From Duganella sp. OV510 (GTDB lineage Bacteria > Pseudomonadota > Gammaproteobacteria > Burkholderiales > Burkholderiaceae_D), in contig NZ_FNEQ01000010.1 of the NCBI RefSeq assembly GCF_900100205.1, positions 242,589 to 306,588 on the forward strand: a DNA stretch of 64,000 bases, read 5' to 3'. A program made the position numbers and the translations under genes. Each line of letters starts with the position of its first letter. Position 1 is the first letter of the stretch. Of the stretch, positions 59,401 to 64,000 are shown one piece after another. The notes under the pieces were generated by a model. It had not been told where the DNA came from. It did no database searches and was given only the letters and a program-made list of their open reading frames with translations.

Positions 59401-60110
59401 GTGAAAGCGTTGCCTATGGCGCCAGCGATGTTGATGCCAGCCGCCTGCCACTGATAACTGACCGTGCCGAGACCGTCAACATCCGCCAGGGTATGGGAAA
59501 CAGTCAGCGTCTGACCGGCGCTCGCCGTACCGGTGACGATGACCGCGCCGGTTGGCAGATGATCGATCGGCGCTCCCGTCACCTGCGCCACGGTGGCTGG
59601 CAATACCGCCAGCGCGTCTGCCAGCGAGGCGCTATCCACGACGGATGTGATGTAAGCCTTGGCAAGCTGCGCAGCCGTCGCACCGCTGTAGCCGGCTATT
59701 TCAGCGCCAGTATCCAGGGCAGCCGTAAACGCTTCTGCTGCCGCTACTTTACTTTCCAATGCCAACAGGTCGCCGCCTTGCGAGGCTGCAGCGATGATAT
59801 CCAGGACCTGTCCAATCGTGAGATCGCCGTTCTCCAGCTGGTGCGACCAGTAGGTCAGCCCCGCCATCTCTGCGTGCCTGCCAAACAGGTTGACATAGAG
59901 TTGATCGACCGCCGCGATGGTCGACATGCCGGTGACTGCCGAGGTGAATTCCGCCGATTCAGAGAACACTTTTTTAATTGCAGCCAATCCGGCGTCACCA
60001 TCTTGCTCCAGCACGCCGGCCCAGTAATCCAGACCAGCGGGCTCAGCCGGGCGGCCAAAATATTCAACGTAAAGTTTCTGTACTTGCCACGCGTTGCTGT
60101 TGGTCGCCAT
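50466..60110 (-). CDS. giant secreted RTX/DUF4214 calcium-binding protein
   Basis: A 3214-residue protein. N-terminus: two DUF4214 segments (LYVEYFGRPAEPAGLDYWAG; LYVNLFGRHAEMAGLTYWS), then an Ig-like stretch (about 185-265; TASAGQTLTVSHTLADVDG). The rest is RTX calcium-binding nonapeptides (GGAGNDTLDG) in nine modules of about 293 residues, each ending in a DYTxxRPNATD... VRNVESF beta block. The tail (about 3050 to 3214) resembles a type I secretion C-terminal region. No signal peptide or type I transporter is present in the window. It is likely an extracellular matrix or adhesin-like protein. An AT-rich stretch precedes it. Confidence 0.93.
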   Translation of the reverse strand: MATNSNAWQVQKLYVEYFGRPAEPAGLDYWAGVLEQDGDAGLAAIKKVFSESAEFTSAVTGMSTIAAVDQLYVNLFGRHAEMAGLTYWSHQLENGDLTIGQVLDIIAAASQGGDLLALESKVAAAEAFTAALDTGAEIAGYSGATAAQLAKAYITSVVDSASLADALAVLPATVAQVTGAPIDHLPTGAVIVTGTASAGQTLTVSHTLADVDGLGTVSYQWQAAGINIAGAIGNAFTLTEAQIGKPITVIASYIDGIGSHESVISNVVASGDDVLKGSTGADTLTGGTGNDTYLVNVAGDVVVENAGEGTDLVNVAFTTAGSYTLAANVENATVTSAANIAVNLTGNALDNVLTGNGAANTLTGGAGNDTLDGGSGADKLIGGTGDDTYIVTDSGDTVTELLNEGTDVVGTTLASYTLGANVDNLVYIGSAAFTGTGNALNNMINGGNAGNKIDGGAGNDSLTGGNGADSLVGGLGNDTFVGAIGKDTIDGGDGADVLQDLGKFGDYTVTRPNATDIVLTDKSGNVTTVRNVESFEFTDGVKTLVDVQGNIASPFNDILTGTSGNDMLNGGAGADTLSGGKGDDTYIIDNVGDVIKELDGEGMDSAQVALTAVGTYTLGDNVEDAIVTSANTIAVNLTGNAQNNVLTGNGAANTLTGGAGNDTLDGGAGSDKLIGGLGDDVYIVNETGDTVTELANEGIDTVRTKLASYTLSANVENLEYEGLAAFTATGNALDNVIDGGNAGNKLDGGAGNDSLIGGSGADSLTGGVGNDTFVGAVGKDTIDGGDGADVLQGLGKFSDYTFTRPNATDTVLTDKAGNVITVRGVESFVFADGIKTLDDLQYNIASVGNDKLYGGDGDDMLNGGLGADTLAGGQGNDTYIVDNAGDVIKELDGEGTDLAQVALAAGGTYVLGDNVESGTITAAATIANNLTGNALNNLLTGNAAANTLTGGAGNDTLDGGAGADKLLGGSGDDLYIVADAGDVVTESVGEGIDTVHTSLAAYTLTANVENLRYTGSAAFTGTGNAQDNAITGGSAGNKLDGGAGNDTLSGGAGNDSLQGGLGDDVLSAGTGKDTIDGGAGADRLEGLGNYGDYTITRPNGSDTLLTDKAGNVLTVRNVESFVFADGAKDLAQTQYNIASIANDELHGSDGNDTLDGGAGADTLYGGLGDDVYIVDNVGDRIVEQGSGWDLAKVALGTAGTYVLDDGVEDAIITAAATVAVNVTGNWMDNNIAGNAAANILTGGDGNDTLDGGAGADKLIGGAGDDVYLVAESGDTVTEKADEGTDTVRTTLASYTLGANLENLSYAGKGAFSGSGNALDNVLNGGDGGARLDGGAGNDTLVGGNGNDSLQGGLGNDTFYGSAGKDTLDGGAGDTDVLRGLGNFADYSFSRPNATDTVLTDKAGNTITVRNIEWFAFADTDKLLADLQLNVASVANDVLQGTDGNDTLNGGQGADTMSGGGGDDTYVVDNVGDEVHEGGDGGIDLVQVAYTTAGTYQLTDGVENATVTAAASVAVNLSGNWMDNVLIGNAAANTLNGGEGNDTLDGGAGADRLLGGQGDDLYLVDNAGDVVTESADSGSDSVQTGLASYTLTANVENLRYTGTAAFTGTGNALDNVITGGQGGNKLDGGAGNDVLTGGIGNDSLLGGAGADTLYAATGKDTVDGGADDDVLQLAGNFADYSFARPNATDLVLTDKAGNVLTVRNVESFVFADGARPLDDLQYNLVSPGNDKLYGSADNDTINGQAGADTMTGYGGDDTYIVDNAGDQIVEGDGEGIDHVQVALSAAGTYTLADFVENGTVTSAAGVAVNLNGNWLDNVLTGNAAANTLNGGDGHDTLDGGAGNDKLVGGTGDDVYIVADASDVVVELADEGHDTVRTGLASYTLAANVEDLRYTGKTAFTGTGNAIANVISGGDGGARLDGGAGNDTLFGGSGNDSLQGGLGDDVLNASGGKDSIDGGAGADVLLGLGNRLDYSISRPGATDIQLTDKAGNVLTVSNIEWFGFADISVQADDLVFNVASPGADHLYGTAGDDTLDGGAGADTLSGGDGGDTYLIDNVGDVIDEVAGGVGDDTALVALTSAGTYTLSEQVENATVTAAAGVAVNLTGNDLSNLLIGNAAANTLTGGAGNDTLDGGAGADKLVGGSGDDWYIVTDSGDLVTELANEGVDTVRTTLASYTLPVNVEILLYAGGGKFSGTGNAMANLIIAGNGGSVLDGGAGDDFLVGGAGNDSLQGGLGDDLFSATDGLDTIDGGAGYDELTGLGDYAYYMPIRINDSDIVLRNYAGQTITIRNVELFNFNGTLLTLAQLKGGSVGTGNDTVYGSSGNDILDGGPGNDLLIGGDGDDYYMLSAPGDTVAEGFLGGHDTAELAFTAAGTYTMAAFLEDVLITGSAAVNVVGNEEDNYITGNSANNNLSGGWGDDSLSGGAGNDSMAGGLGNDLYFVTEAGDVVSERADEGIDAVSTSLASYTLGANVEILFYYGTGAFTGTGNSADNLLQAEYSSGAKLDGGAGNDTLVGSAGNDSLQGGAGDDDFITGGGKDTIDGGVGNDAVYGLAAFNSYTVSRPNATDTVLTDADGNIITLRNVEMLYFADSQRTLAEVQENVPSVGGDHLVGSYSNDTLDGGAGADTMEGLGGDDVYMVDSLNDKVIELPGYGQDEVRLALTSAGTYVLPENVERAIIVSTAAVNITGNSLNNELIGNAAANVLRGGAGMDTLDGGAGNDTLVGGADDDLYYVADSGDVVTELLDEGHDLVLVTAASYTLSANVEDMSYTGSGSFKGTGNALDNALINNGNGGTLDGGAGNDTLIGSVGNDSLLGGAGNDVIQVTAGNDTVDGGAGNDVVYMRDHASSYTVARPNATDLVLTDQLGNSVTLRNIESLMFNDIGMVTPDYFKSNVASSGNDVLLGTDGNDYINGLGGADDMTGGAGNDVYTVDVAGDVIHEAAGGGIDTVNVAYAGAATYVLPDYVENAVIVSSAAINLTGNNLDNRLVGNAAANTLTGGNGDDTYVVGAGDKVVELAGGGTDTVETALASYTLGANVENLLYTGSAAFTGIGNELANVLRGGAGADKLTGGAGNDTFVFGNLTGGDTVTDFVSGTDHVQFSMAAFDIGNGDTTIDAAQVHATPGGFSNSSELVLFTQRMSTASAANAAAIIGSADSEYGVGSTALFAVATNSATVLYRFVAANNDALVSAAELTQVAVLTGTPTANLDDYSFVA
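50880..59300 (-). repeat. nine-module tandem repeat of 879 bp inside the RTX gene
   Basis: The same codons (the GGCGTT-type anchor that encodes NAT/NG in the RPNATD motif) recur at 58569, 57690, 56811, 55932, 55053, 54174, 53292, 52416 and 51543. The first five spacings are exactly 879 bp (293 residues); the last three are 882, 876 and 873. This regularity points to repeated amplification of one unit and risk of recombination and assembly errors. Module boundaries are approximate. Confidence 0.85.
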
Positions 60111-60215
60111 GCTGTTCCCGAAGTTTGGTAATTATTGGATTGTTATAATATATTGACAATAATATTATCATTTCCAACAAGCAATAGGCAATACGAAACT
60201 GCAAGCAATAGCAAT

Positions 60216-60238
60216 AAAAAACCCCGCGAACTGCGGGG
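60216..60238 (-). terminator. Rho-independent terminator after ychF
   Basis: CCCCGC (60222-60227) pairs with GCGGGG (60233-60238) around a 5-base loop, followed on the minus strand by six T. It closes the ychF transcript before the RTX gene, which therefore needs its own promoter in the AT-rich 60119-60175. Confidence 0.9.
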
Positions 60239-60260
60239 CTGGGCATGGAGGGGATCGATC

Positions 60261-61352
60261 TCAGACGTTGAACAGGAAATTCAGCACGTCGCCATCCTTG
60301 ACGACATATTCCTTGCCCTCGGCGCGCATCTTGCCGGCTTCCTTGGCGCCGGACTCACCCTTGTACTGGATGTAATCGTCATAGGCGATGGTTTGGGCGC
60401 GGATGAAGCCGCGTTCGAAGTCGGTGTGGATGACGCCGGCCGCTTGGGGCGCGGTGTCGCCGATCTTGATGGTCCAGGCGCGCACTTCCTTGACGCCGGC
60501 GGTGAAGTAGGTTTGCAGACCCAGCAGCTTGTAGGCGGCGCGGATCAGGCGATCCAGGCCAGGCTCTTGCATGCCCATGTCGGCCAGGAAGGCGCTCTTG
60601 TCGGCATCGTCCAGGTCGGCGATTTCCGCTTCAATCGACGCGCAGATAGCGACGATCGGCGCGTTCTGGGTAGCAGCATAGGCGGTCAGCTGGTCCAGCA
60701 GCGGATTGTTGGTGAAGCCGCTATCGGACACGTTGGCCACATACATGGCTGGCTTCGCAGTGATCAGGCACAGCGGCTTGATCAGCGCCAGCTCGTCGGC
60801 GTCCAGGCCCATGGCGCGCACCGGCTTGGCTTCGTTCAGGTGCGGCACGATGCGCTCCATGATGGCCAGCAGCTTGGCGGCATCCTTGTCACCGGACCGG
60901 GCTTTCTTGTTTTCACGGTGGATGGCTTTTTCGACGGTGCCGAGGTCGGCCAGCGCCAGCTCGGTCTGGATCACTTCGATATCGTCCAGCGGGCTGACCT
61001 TGCCGGCCACGTGGATCACGTTGTCGTCTTCGAAGCAGCGCACCACGTTGACGATGGCATCGGTTTCGCGGATGTGCGACAGGAACTGGTTGCCCAGGCC
61101 CTCGCCCTGCGACGCGCCAGCCACCAGACCGGCGATGTCGACGAATTCGACGATGGCGTTGACCATGCGCTCAGGCTTGACGATGTCAGCCAGCGCGGCC
61201 ATGCGCGGGTCCGGCACTTCGACCACGCCGACGTTCGGCTCGATGGTGCAGAACGGATAGTTTTCAGCCGGGATGCCGGCTTTGGTCAGGGCGTTGAACA
61301 GGGTGGACTTGCCGACGTTAGGCAAGCCGACGATGCCGCATTGGAGACTCAT
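60261..61352 (-). CDS. ychF: redox-regulated P-loop ATPase/GTPase YchF
   Basis: A 363-residue Obg-family protein. G1 is GLPNVGKSTLFNALTKAG, and the middle carries DIAGLVAGASQGEGLGNQFL (switch II) and the C-terminal TGS domain (IHTDFERGFIRAQTIAYDDY; VKDGDVLNFLFNV). It prefers ATP and binds ribosomes, with roles in stress and translation. Usually next to pth; here pth is not in the adjacent sequence. Length is standard. Confidence 0.96.
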   Translation of the reverse strand: MSLQCGIVGLPNVGKSTLFNALTKAGIPAENYPFCTIEPNVGVVEVPDPRMAALADIVKPERMVNAIVEFVDIAGLVAGASQGEGLGNQFLSHIRETDAIVNVVRCFEDDNVIHVAGKVSPLDDIEVIQTELALADLGTVEKAIHRENKKARSGDKDAAKLLAIMERIVPHLNEAKPVRAMGLDADELALIKPLCLITAKPAMYVANVSDSGFTNNPLLDQLTAYAATQNAPIVAICASIEAEIADLDDADKSAFLADMGMQEPGLDRLIRAAYKLLGLQTYFTAGVKEVRAWTIKIGDTAPQAAGVIHTDFERGFIRAQTIAYDDYIQYKGESGAKEAGKMRAEGKEYVVKDGDVLNFLFNV

Positions 61353-61396
61353 GGAAAAACCTTTAAATTATCAATATTGCCGGCAAGCGGCTGGTG

Positions 61397-61421
61397 AAAA
61401 CGGCCCCTCGGGGGCGTTTTT
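61397..61421 (+). terminator. orphan terminator-like hairpin between divergent ychF and thioesterase
   Basis: A GC-rich stem (AAAACG..CCCC with GGGG..CGTTTT, one bulged base) followed by five T on the plus strand; the minus strand also has a T run after it. No plus-strand gene ends before it, so it may terminate a leader or small RNA, or stop transcripts from either side in this divergent gap. Confidence 0.55.
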
Positions 61422-61510
61422 GGATATTCTTGCTATTTCTCGCTGATGACAGCGTTCAAGGCTCCATTGTACCGCCCTTGCCCCCACTCTTCAAAAAAAC
61501 AGGAGACAGC

Positions 61511-61948
61511 ATGACCATGCGCGACGCCAGCCGGGACCAGTTCCGCCACTTTCTAAGCATCCCCACGCGGTGGATGGACAACGATATTTATGGCCATGTC
61601 AATAATGTTGTCTATTACTCCTACTTCGACACGGCGGTGAACCAGTTCCTGATCGAAGCGGGCGTGCTGGACATCCACAAGGGCGCGGTGGTCGGCTTTG
61701 TGGTCGACAGCGGCTGCGCCTACTTCGCGCCGATTGCCTTCCCGGACGTAGTGCACGCCGGCATCCGCGTGGCCAAACTGGGCACCGCCAGCGTGCGCTA
61801 CGAAATCGCGCTATACCGCAACAACGACCCGTTGCCGGCCGCCGCCGGCCACTTCGTCCACGTCTACGTCGAACGCGCAAGCAACCGCTCGGTGCCGATA
61901 CCGGAGGCAGTGCGCGCAGTGCTTGCCGATTTGCAGTCACTTGTTTGA
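61511..61948 (+). CDS. 4HBT-family acyl-CoA thioesterase
   Basis: A 145-residue hot-dog-fold thioesterase. RWMDNDIYGHVNNVVYYSYFDTAVN contains the catalytic-type Asp and the HVNN motif of the 4-hydroxybenzoyl-CoA thioesterase/YbgC group. It cleaves acyl- or aryl-CoA. AGGAG six bases before the ATG (61511) supports the start. Substrate is unknown. It is 35 bases before the DUF885 gene on the same strand. Confidence 0.87.
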   Translation: MTMRDASRDQFRHFLSIPTRWMDNDIYGHVNNVVYYSYFDTAVNQFLIEAGVLDIHKGAVVGFVVDSGCAYFAPIAFPDVVHAGIRVAKLGTASVRYEIALYRNNDPLPAAAGHFVHVYVERASNRSVPIPEAVRAVLADLQSLV

Positions 61949-61983
61949 TACTAGACGCTTTCGCCACCACCTCAGGAAAACTT

Positions 61984-63798
61984 ATGTTCCGTCTGCGTAC
62001 TTCCGTTCTGATTGCCAGCCTGATGCTGGCGGGTACTTATACGCTGCCGGTGCAGGCGGTGCCGGTCGCGACGAACGCCAAGGCGAGCGCAGCGCAGAAG
62101 CAGCTGGCAAAACTGGCGGCGGCGTTCCACACGGCGCGCTGCAAGTTCGATCCGCTGCTGTTTGCCACCGCAAACGGCGACAGCCGCTACAACGATCAGC
62201 TCGGCCTGGCGATTTCGCCCAAGGTGCGCGCCGAGCAATTCACACTGTACCGCGCCTTGCAAAAGCAGCTGATGAGCGTGCACCGCGATCAGCTGGGAGC
62301 GCAGGATCAGCTGACCTACGATCTGCTGGCCTATGAACTGAACAACGCCATGCAGCTGGAGTCTTTCCCCGAGCACCTGCTGCCGCTGAACCAGTTCGAT
62401 AACGTGCCAAGCACGCTGGCCAACTACGCCGGCGGCACCGGCTCGCAACCGCTGGACACCGTCAAGCAGCAGCAGGATTACCTGAGCCGCCTGAACCAGC
62501 TACCGCGCTGGATCGACCAGGCCATCGCCAACATGAAGGAAGGCATGCGCAGCGGCGTGGTGCAGCCGAAGGCGATCACCGTGGCGATGCTGCCGCAGTT
62601 CCAGAATCTGCGCGCGGCATCGCCGGAAACCAGCATCTACTATTCGCCGGCGACGCGCTTCCCGGCATCGTTTTCGGAAGCCGATAAAAAGCGCCTCAGC
62701 GCCGCCTACCTCAAGGTGGTGAGTACCGGCATCGCGCCGGCCTTGACGCGACTGGTCAACTTCCTGCAGAACGAATACCTGCCGGCCAGCCGCGGCAGCA
62801 CCGGCTGGAGCGCGCTGCCGAACGGCACCGCCTGGTATGCCGCGCGCATCAAGGACAGCACCAACCTGCCTTTGGCCGCCGATGAAGTCCATGCGCTCGG
62901 CCTGAAGGAAGTCGCGCGCATCCAGCAGCAACTGACCGCGCTCGGCCCCAAGCTGGGTTATGAGGGGCCGGAGAAGCAACTGCCGCAATGGATGCGTGAG
63001 CAGACCCGGTTCAACATCTTCGGCAGCGACGAGCAGGTGCTGGATGCCTATCGCGCCATCTACGTGCAGGTACAAGCCAAGCTGCCGACCTACTTCAGCC
63101 TGATCCCGAAAGCGAAGCTGGAATTGCACCTTGAGCCCGAGCTGACGCGCGCCACCGCCTCCGACCACTACACGCCGCCGGCCGCCGACGGCTCGCATCC
63201 GGGCGTATTCTGGCCGGTGGTCAACGATCCGAAGAAATACAGCCGGGTCGACATGGTCAGCCTGTTCCTGCACGAAGGCATCCCCGGCCACCACCTGCAT
63301 GCGGCCTTGCTGAAGGAGGTGGATTTGCCGGACTTCCGCAAGTTCAGCACCGAAAATCCGAACAGCGCCGCCTACACCGAAGGCTGGGCGCTGTATTCGG
63401 AAACGCTGGGTCGCGAGCTGGGGATGTATGACGATCCGGTCGCCTACTACGGTCACCTGAACGCCGAACTGCTGCGCGCCGCGCGGCTGGTGGTCGACAC
63501 CGGCATGCACGCCAGGGGCTGGTCGCGCGAACAGGCGATCACCTACCTGGCCGACACGCTGGGCTGGCCCGAAGCGCGCGCCCGCAACCAGATCGAGCGC
63601 TACATGGTGTGGCCGGCGCAGGCGCTGAGCTACAAGATCGGCTCGCTGAAAATCCTCGAACTGCGCGCACGGGCGCAGCAAGCGCTGGGCGACAGGTTCA
63701 GCTACCAGAAATTCCACGAAGTCGTGATCGGCGACGGCACGCTACCGCTGCCCATCCTCGAACAGCGCGTCGACCGATGGATCGCCACCGCCAAGTAA
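61984..63798 (+). CDS. DUF885-family exported metallopeptidase-like protein
   Basis: A 604-residue protein with a signal peptide (VLIASLMLAGTYTLPVQA) and the DUF885 fold. The likely zinc motif is LFLHEGIPGHHLHAALL (HExxxGHH-type), followed by YTEGWALYSETLGREL, which supplies further metal-binding Glu residues. AGGAAAA before ATG 61984 supports the start. Members are thought to be periplasmic peptidases, with no firm substrate. It ends 4 bases before a large palindrome. Confidence 0.87.
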   Translation: MFRLRTSVLIASLMLAGTYTLPVQAVPVATNAKASAAQKQLAKLAAAFHTARCKFDPLLFATANGDSRYNDQLGLAISPKVRAEQFTLYRALQKQLMSVHRDQLGAQDQLTYDLLAYELNNAMQLESFPEHLLPLNQFDNVPSTLANYAGGTGSQPLDTVKQQQDYLSRLNQLPRWIDQAIANMKEGMRSGVVQPKAITVAMLPQFQNLRAASPETSIYYSPATRFPASFSEADKKRLSAAYLKVVSTGIAPALTRLVNFLQNEYLPASRGSTGWSALPNGTAWYAARIKDSTNLPLAADEVHALGLKEVARIQQQLTALGPKLGYEGPEKQLPQWMREQTRFNIFGSDEQVLDAYRAIYVQVQAKLPTYFSLIPKAKLELHLEPELTRATASDHYTPPAADGSHPGVFWPVVNDPKKYSRVDMVSLFLHEGIPGHHLHAALLKEVDLPDFRKFSTENPNSAAYTEGWALYSETLGRELGMYDDPVAYYGHLNAELLRAARLVVDTGMHARGWSREQAITYLADTLGWPEARARNQIERYMVWPAQALSYKIGSLKILELRARAQQALGDRFSYQKFHEVVIGDGTLPLPILEQRVDRWIATAK

Positions 63799-63802
63799 CC
63801 GT

Positions 63803-63883
63803 CCGGGGTCAGTTCTGCCAAACGTACACGGCCTCAACCGCGATGCGGTTGAGGCCGTGTACGTTTGGCAGAACTGACCCCGG
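63803..63883. repeat. perfect 39-bp-arm palindrome with a 3-base loop
   Basis: Arms 63803-63841 and 63845-63883 are exact reverse complements around GAT. The plus strand has TTTT after the right arm, so it may also terminate the DUF885 gene. The arms begin CCGGGGTCAG..., which looks like a mobile palindromic element (REP-like), and it lies 22 bases from an insertion-sequence end. Confidence 0.85.
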
Positions 63884-63905
63884 TTTTCGAGTATGGCATA
63901 AAAAA

Positions 63906-64000
63906 GGCTCTTCACGGATTACCGGGAAACGCGGCTTTGATCTTCAGGAAAAAGAAGTCGGAGTCGCGGTAGCCATAGGCCATCCGTTTCATTACCTTGA
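63906..64000 (-). mobile_element. end of an ISL3-like insertion sequence (runs off the right edge)
   Basis: GGCTCTTCACGG at 63906 resembles the terminal inverted repeats of the ISL3 family (GGnTCTTC start, from memory), and a transposase C-terminus lies just inside. Six A precede the end. Only about 95 bases are present, so target-site duplication and the other end cannot be checked. Confidence 0.6.
63912..64000 (-). CDS. transposase, C-terminal fragment (ISL3-like)
   Basis: The last 29 codons of a minus-strand gene read KVMKRMAYGYRDSDFFFLK and end AAFPGNP. MKRMAYGYRDxxFFxL is the C-terminus common in ISL3-type DDE transposases. The stop codon lies inside the terminal repeat, as is usual for this family. 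The catalytic part is outside the window, so activity cannot be judged. Confidence 0.65.
   Translation of the reverse strand, partial: KVMKRMAYGYRDSDFFFLKIKAAFPGNP

Noticed and set aside
55653..60131. 1492- and 1145-codon plus-strand readings opposite the RTX gene
   Set aside because: They show no domains and consist of repeated Ala/Val/Gly/Arg strings produced by the antisense of RTX repeats. The minus-strand protein has clear DUF4214 and RTX motifs.

Overview
The window is chromosomal DNA of a high-GC betaproteobacterium, most likely an Oxalobacteraceae member of the Massilia/Duganella/Janthinobacterium type. This rests on gene content and order read by eye: aspS with nudB, an exonuclease-like gene and clsB; ubiE with a Tim44-like gene, ubiJ and ubiB; kdsD-kdsC-lptC-lptA-lptB-rpoN-hpf; ptsN-hprK-rapZ; large TonB receptors; and a giant DUF4214/RTX protein. 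No tRNA, rRNA or CRISPR array was seen.

Layout. 1-7.3 kb (mostly minus): start of an acyl-CoA dehydrogenase with its TetR regulator, then hslR, clsB, an exonuclease/phosphatase-like gene, a small DUF4160/DUF2442 pair of lower GC, nudB, aspS, a DUF502 membrane protein and an FmdB zinc ribbon. 7.5-8.2 kb: two tiny exported proteins, one PEP-CTERM-like. 8.2-12.7 kb: a methyltransferase, ubiB, ubiJ, a Tim44-domain protein and ubiE (ubiquinone). 12.7-19.8 kb: a divergent unit with a TonB receptor, FMN monooxygenase and exported hydrolase on one side, and a LacI/GntR-type repressor and SsuA-like binding protein on the other. A perfect palindrome resembling a GntR operator lies between them. 19.8-20.6 kb: a PIN-domain toxin and small partner. 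20.6-25.5 kb: DUF971, HIT and a 1336-aa FAD/Fe-S dehydrogenase. 25.7-28.8 kb: a DedA-like membrane protein, ilvA and queF. 29.1-31.5 kb: ptsN-hprK-rapZ. 31.5-36.4 kb: a HIBYL-CoA hydrolase-like gene, an alginate-lyase-like gene and a large TonB receptor with a LacI-type operator. 36.6-44.1 kb: hpf, rpoN, lptB, lptA, lptC, kdsC, kdsD (LPS/sigma-54 block), then a divergent CPA2 antiporter. 44.1-50.5 kb: an MRJP-like protein, a GGDEF cyclase, a MOSC protein, a NYN/LOTUS-like protein and a glycosyltransferase. 50.5-60.1 kb: one 3214-aa RTX protein built from nine modules of about 293 residues. 60.3-63.8 kb: ychF, a thioesterase and a DUF885 protein. The right edge holds a perfect 39-bp-arm hairpin and the end of an ISL3-like insertion sequence.

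Most of the window is housekeeping. The parts that deserve attention are the divergent TonB/monooxygenase/hydrolase unit with its operator, the period-locked RTX array, the PIN and DUF4160/DUF2442 pairs, a 126-bp in-frame duplication with hairpins after hprK, the right-edge palindrome, and the fact that all five native convergent gene pairs have abutting or overlapping stop codons. Function calls come from recognising motifs and family sequences; no database search was run.
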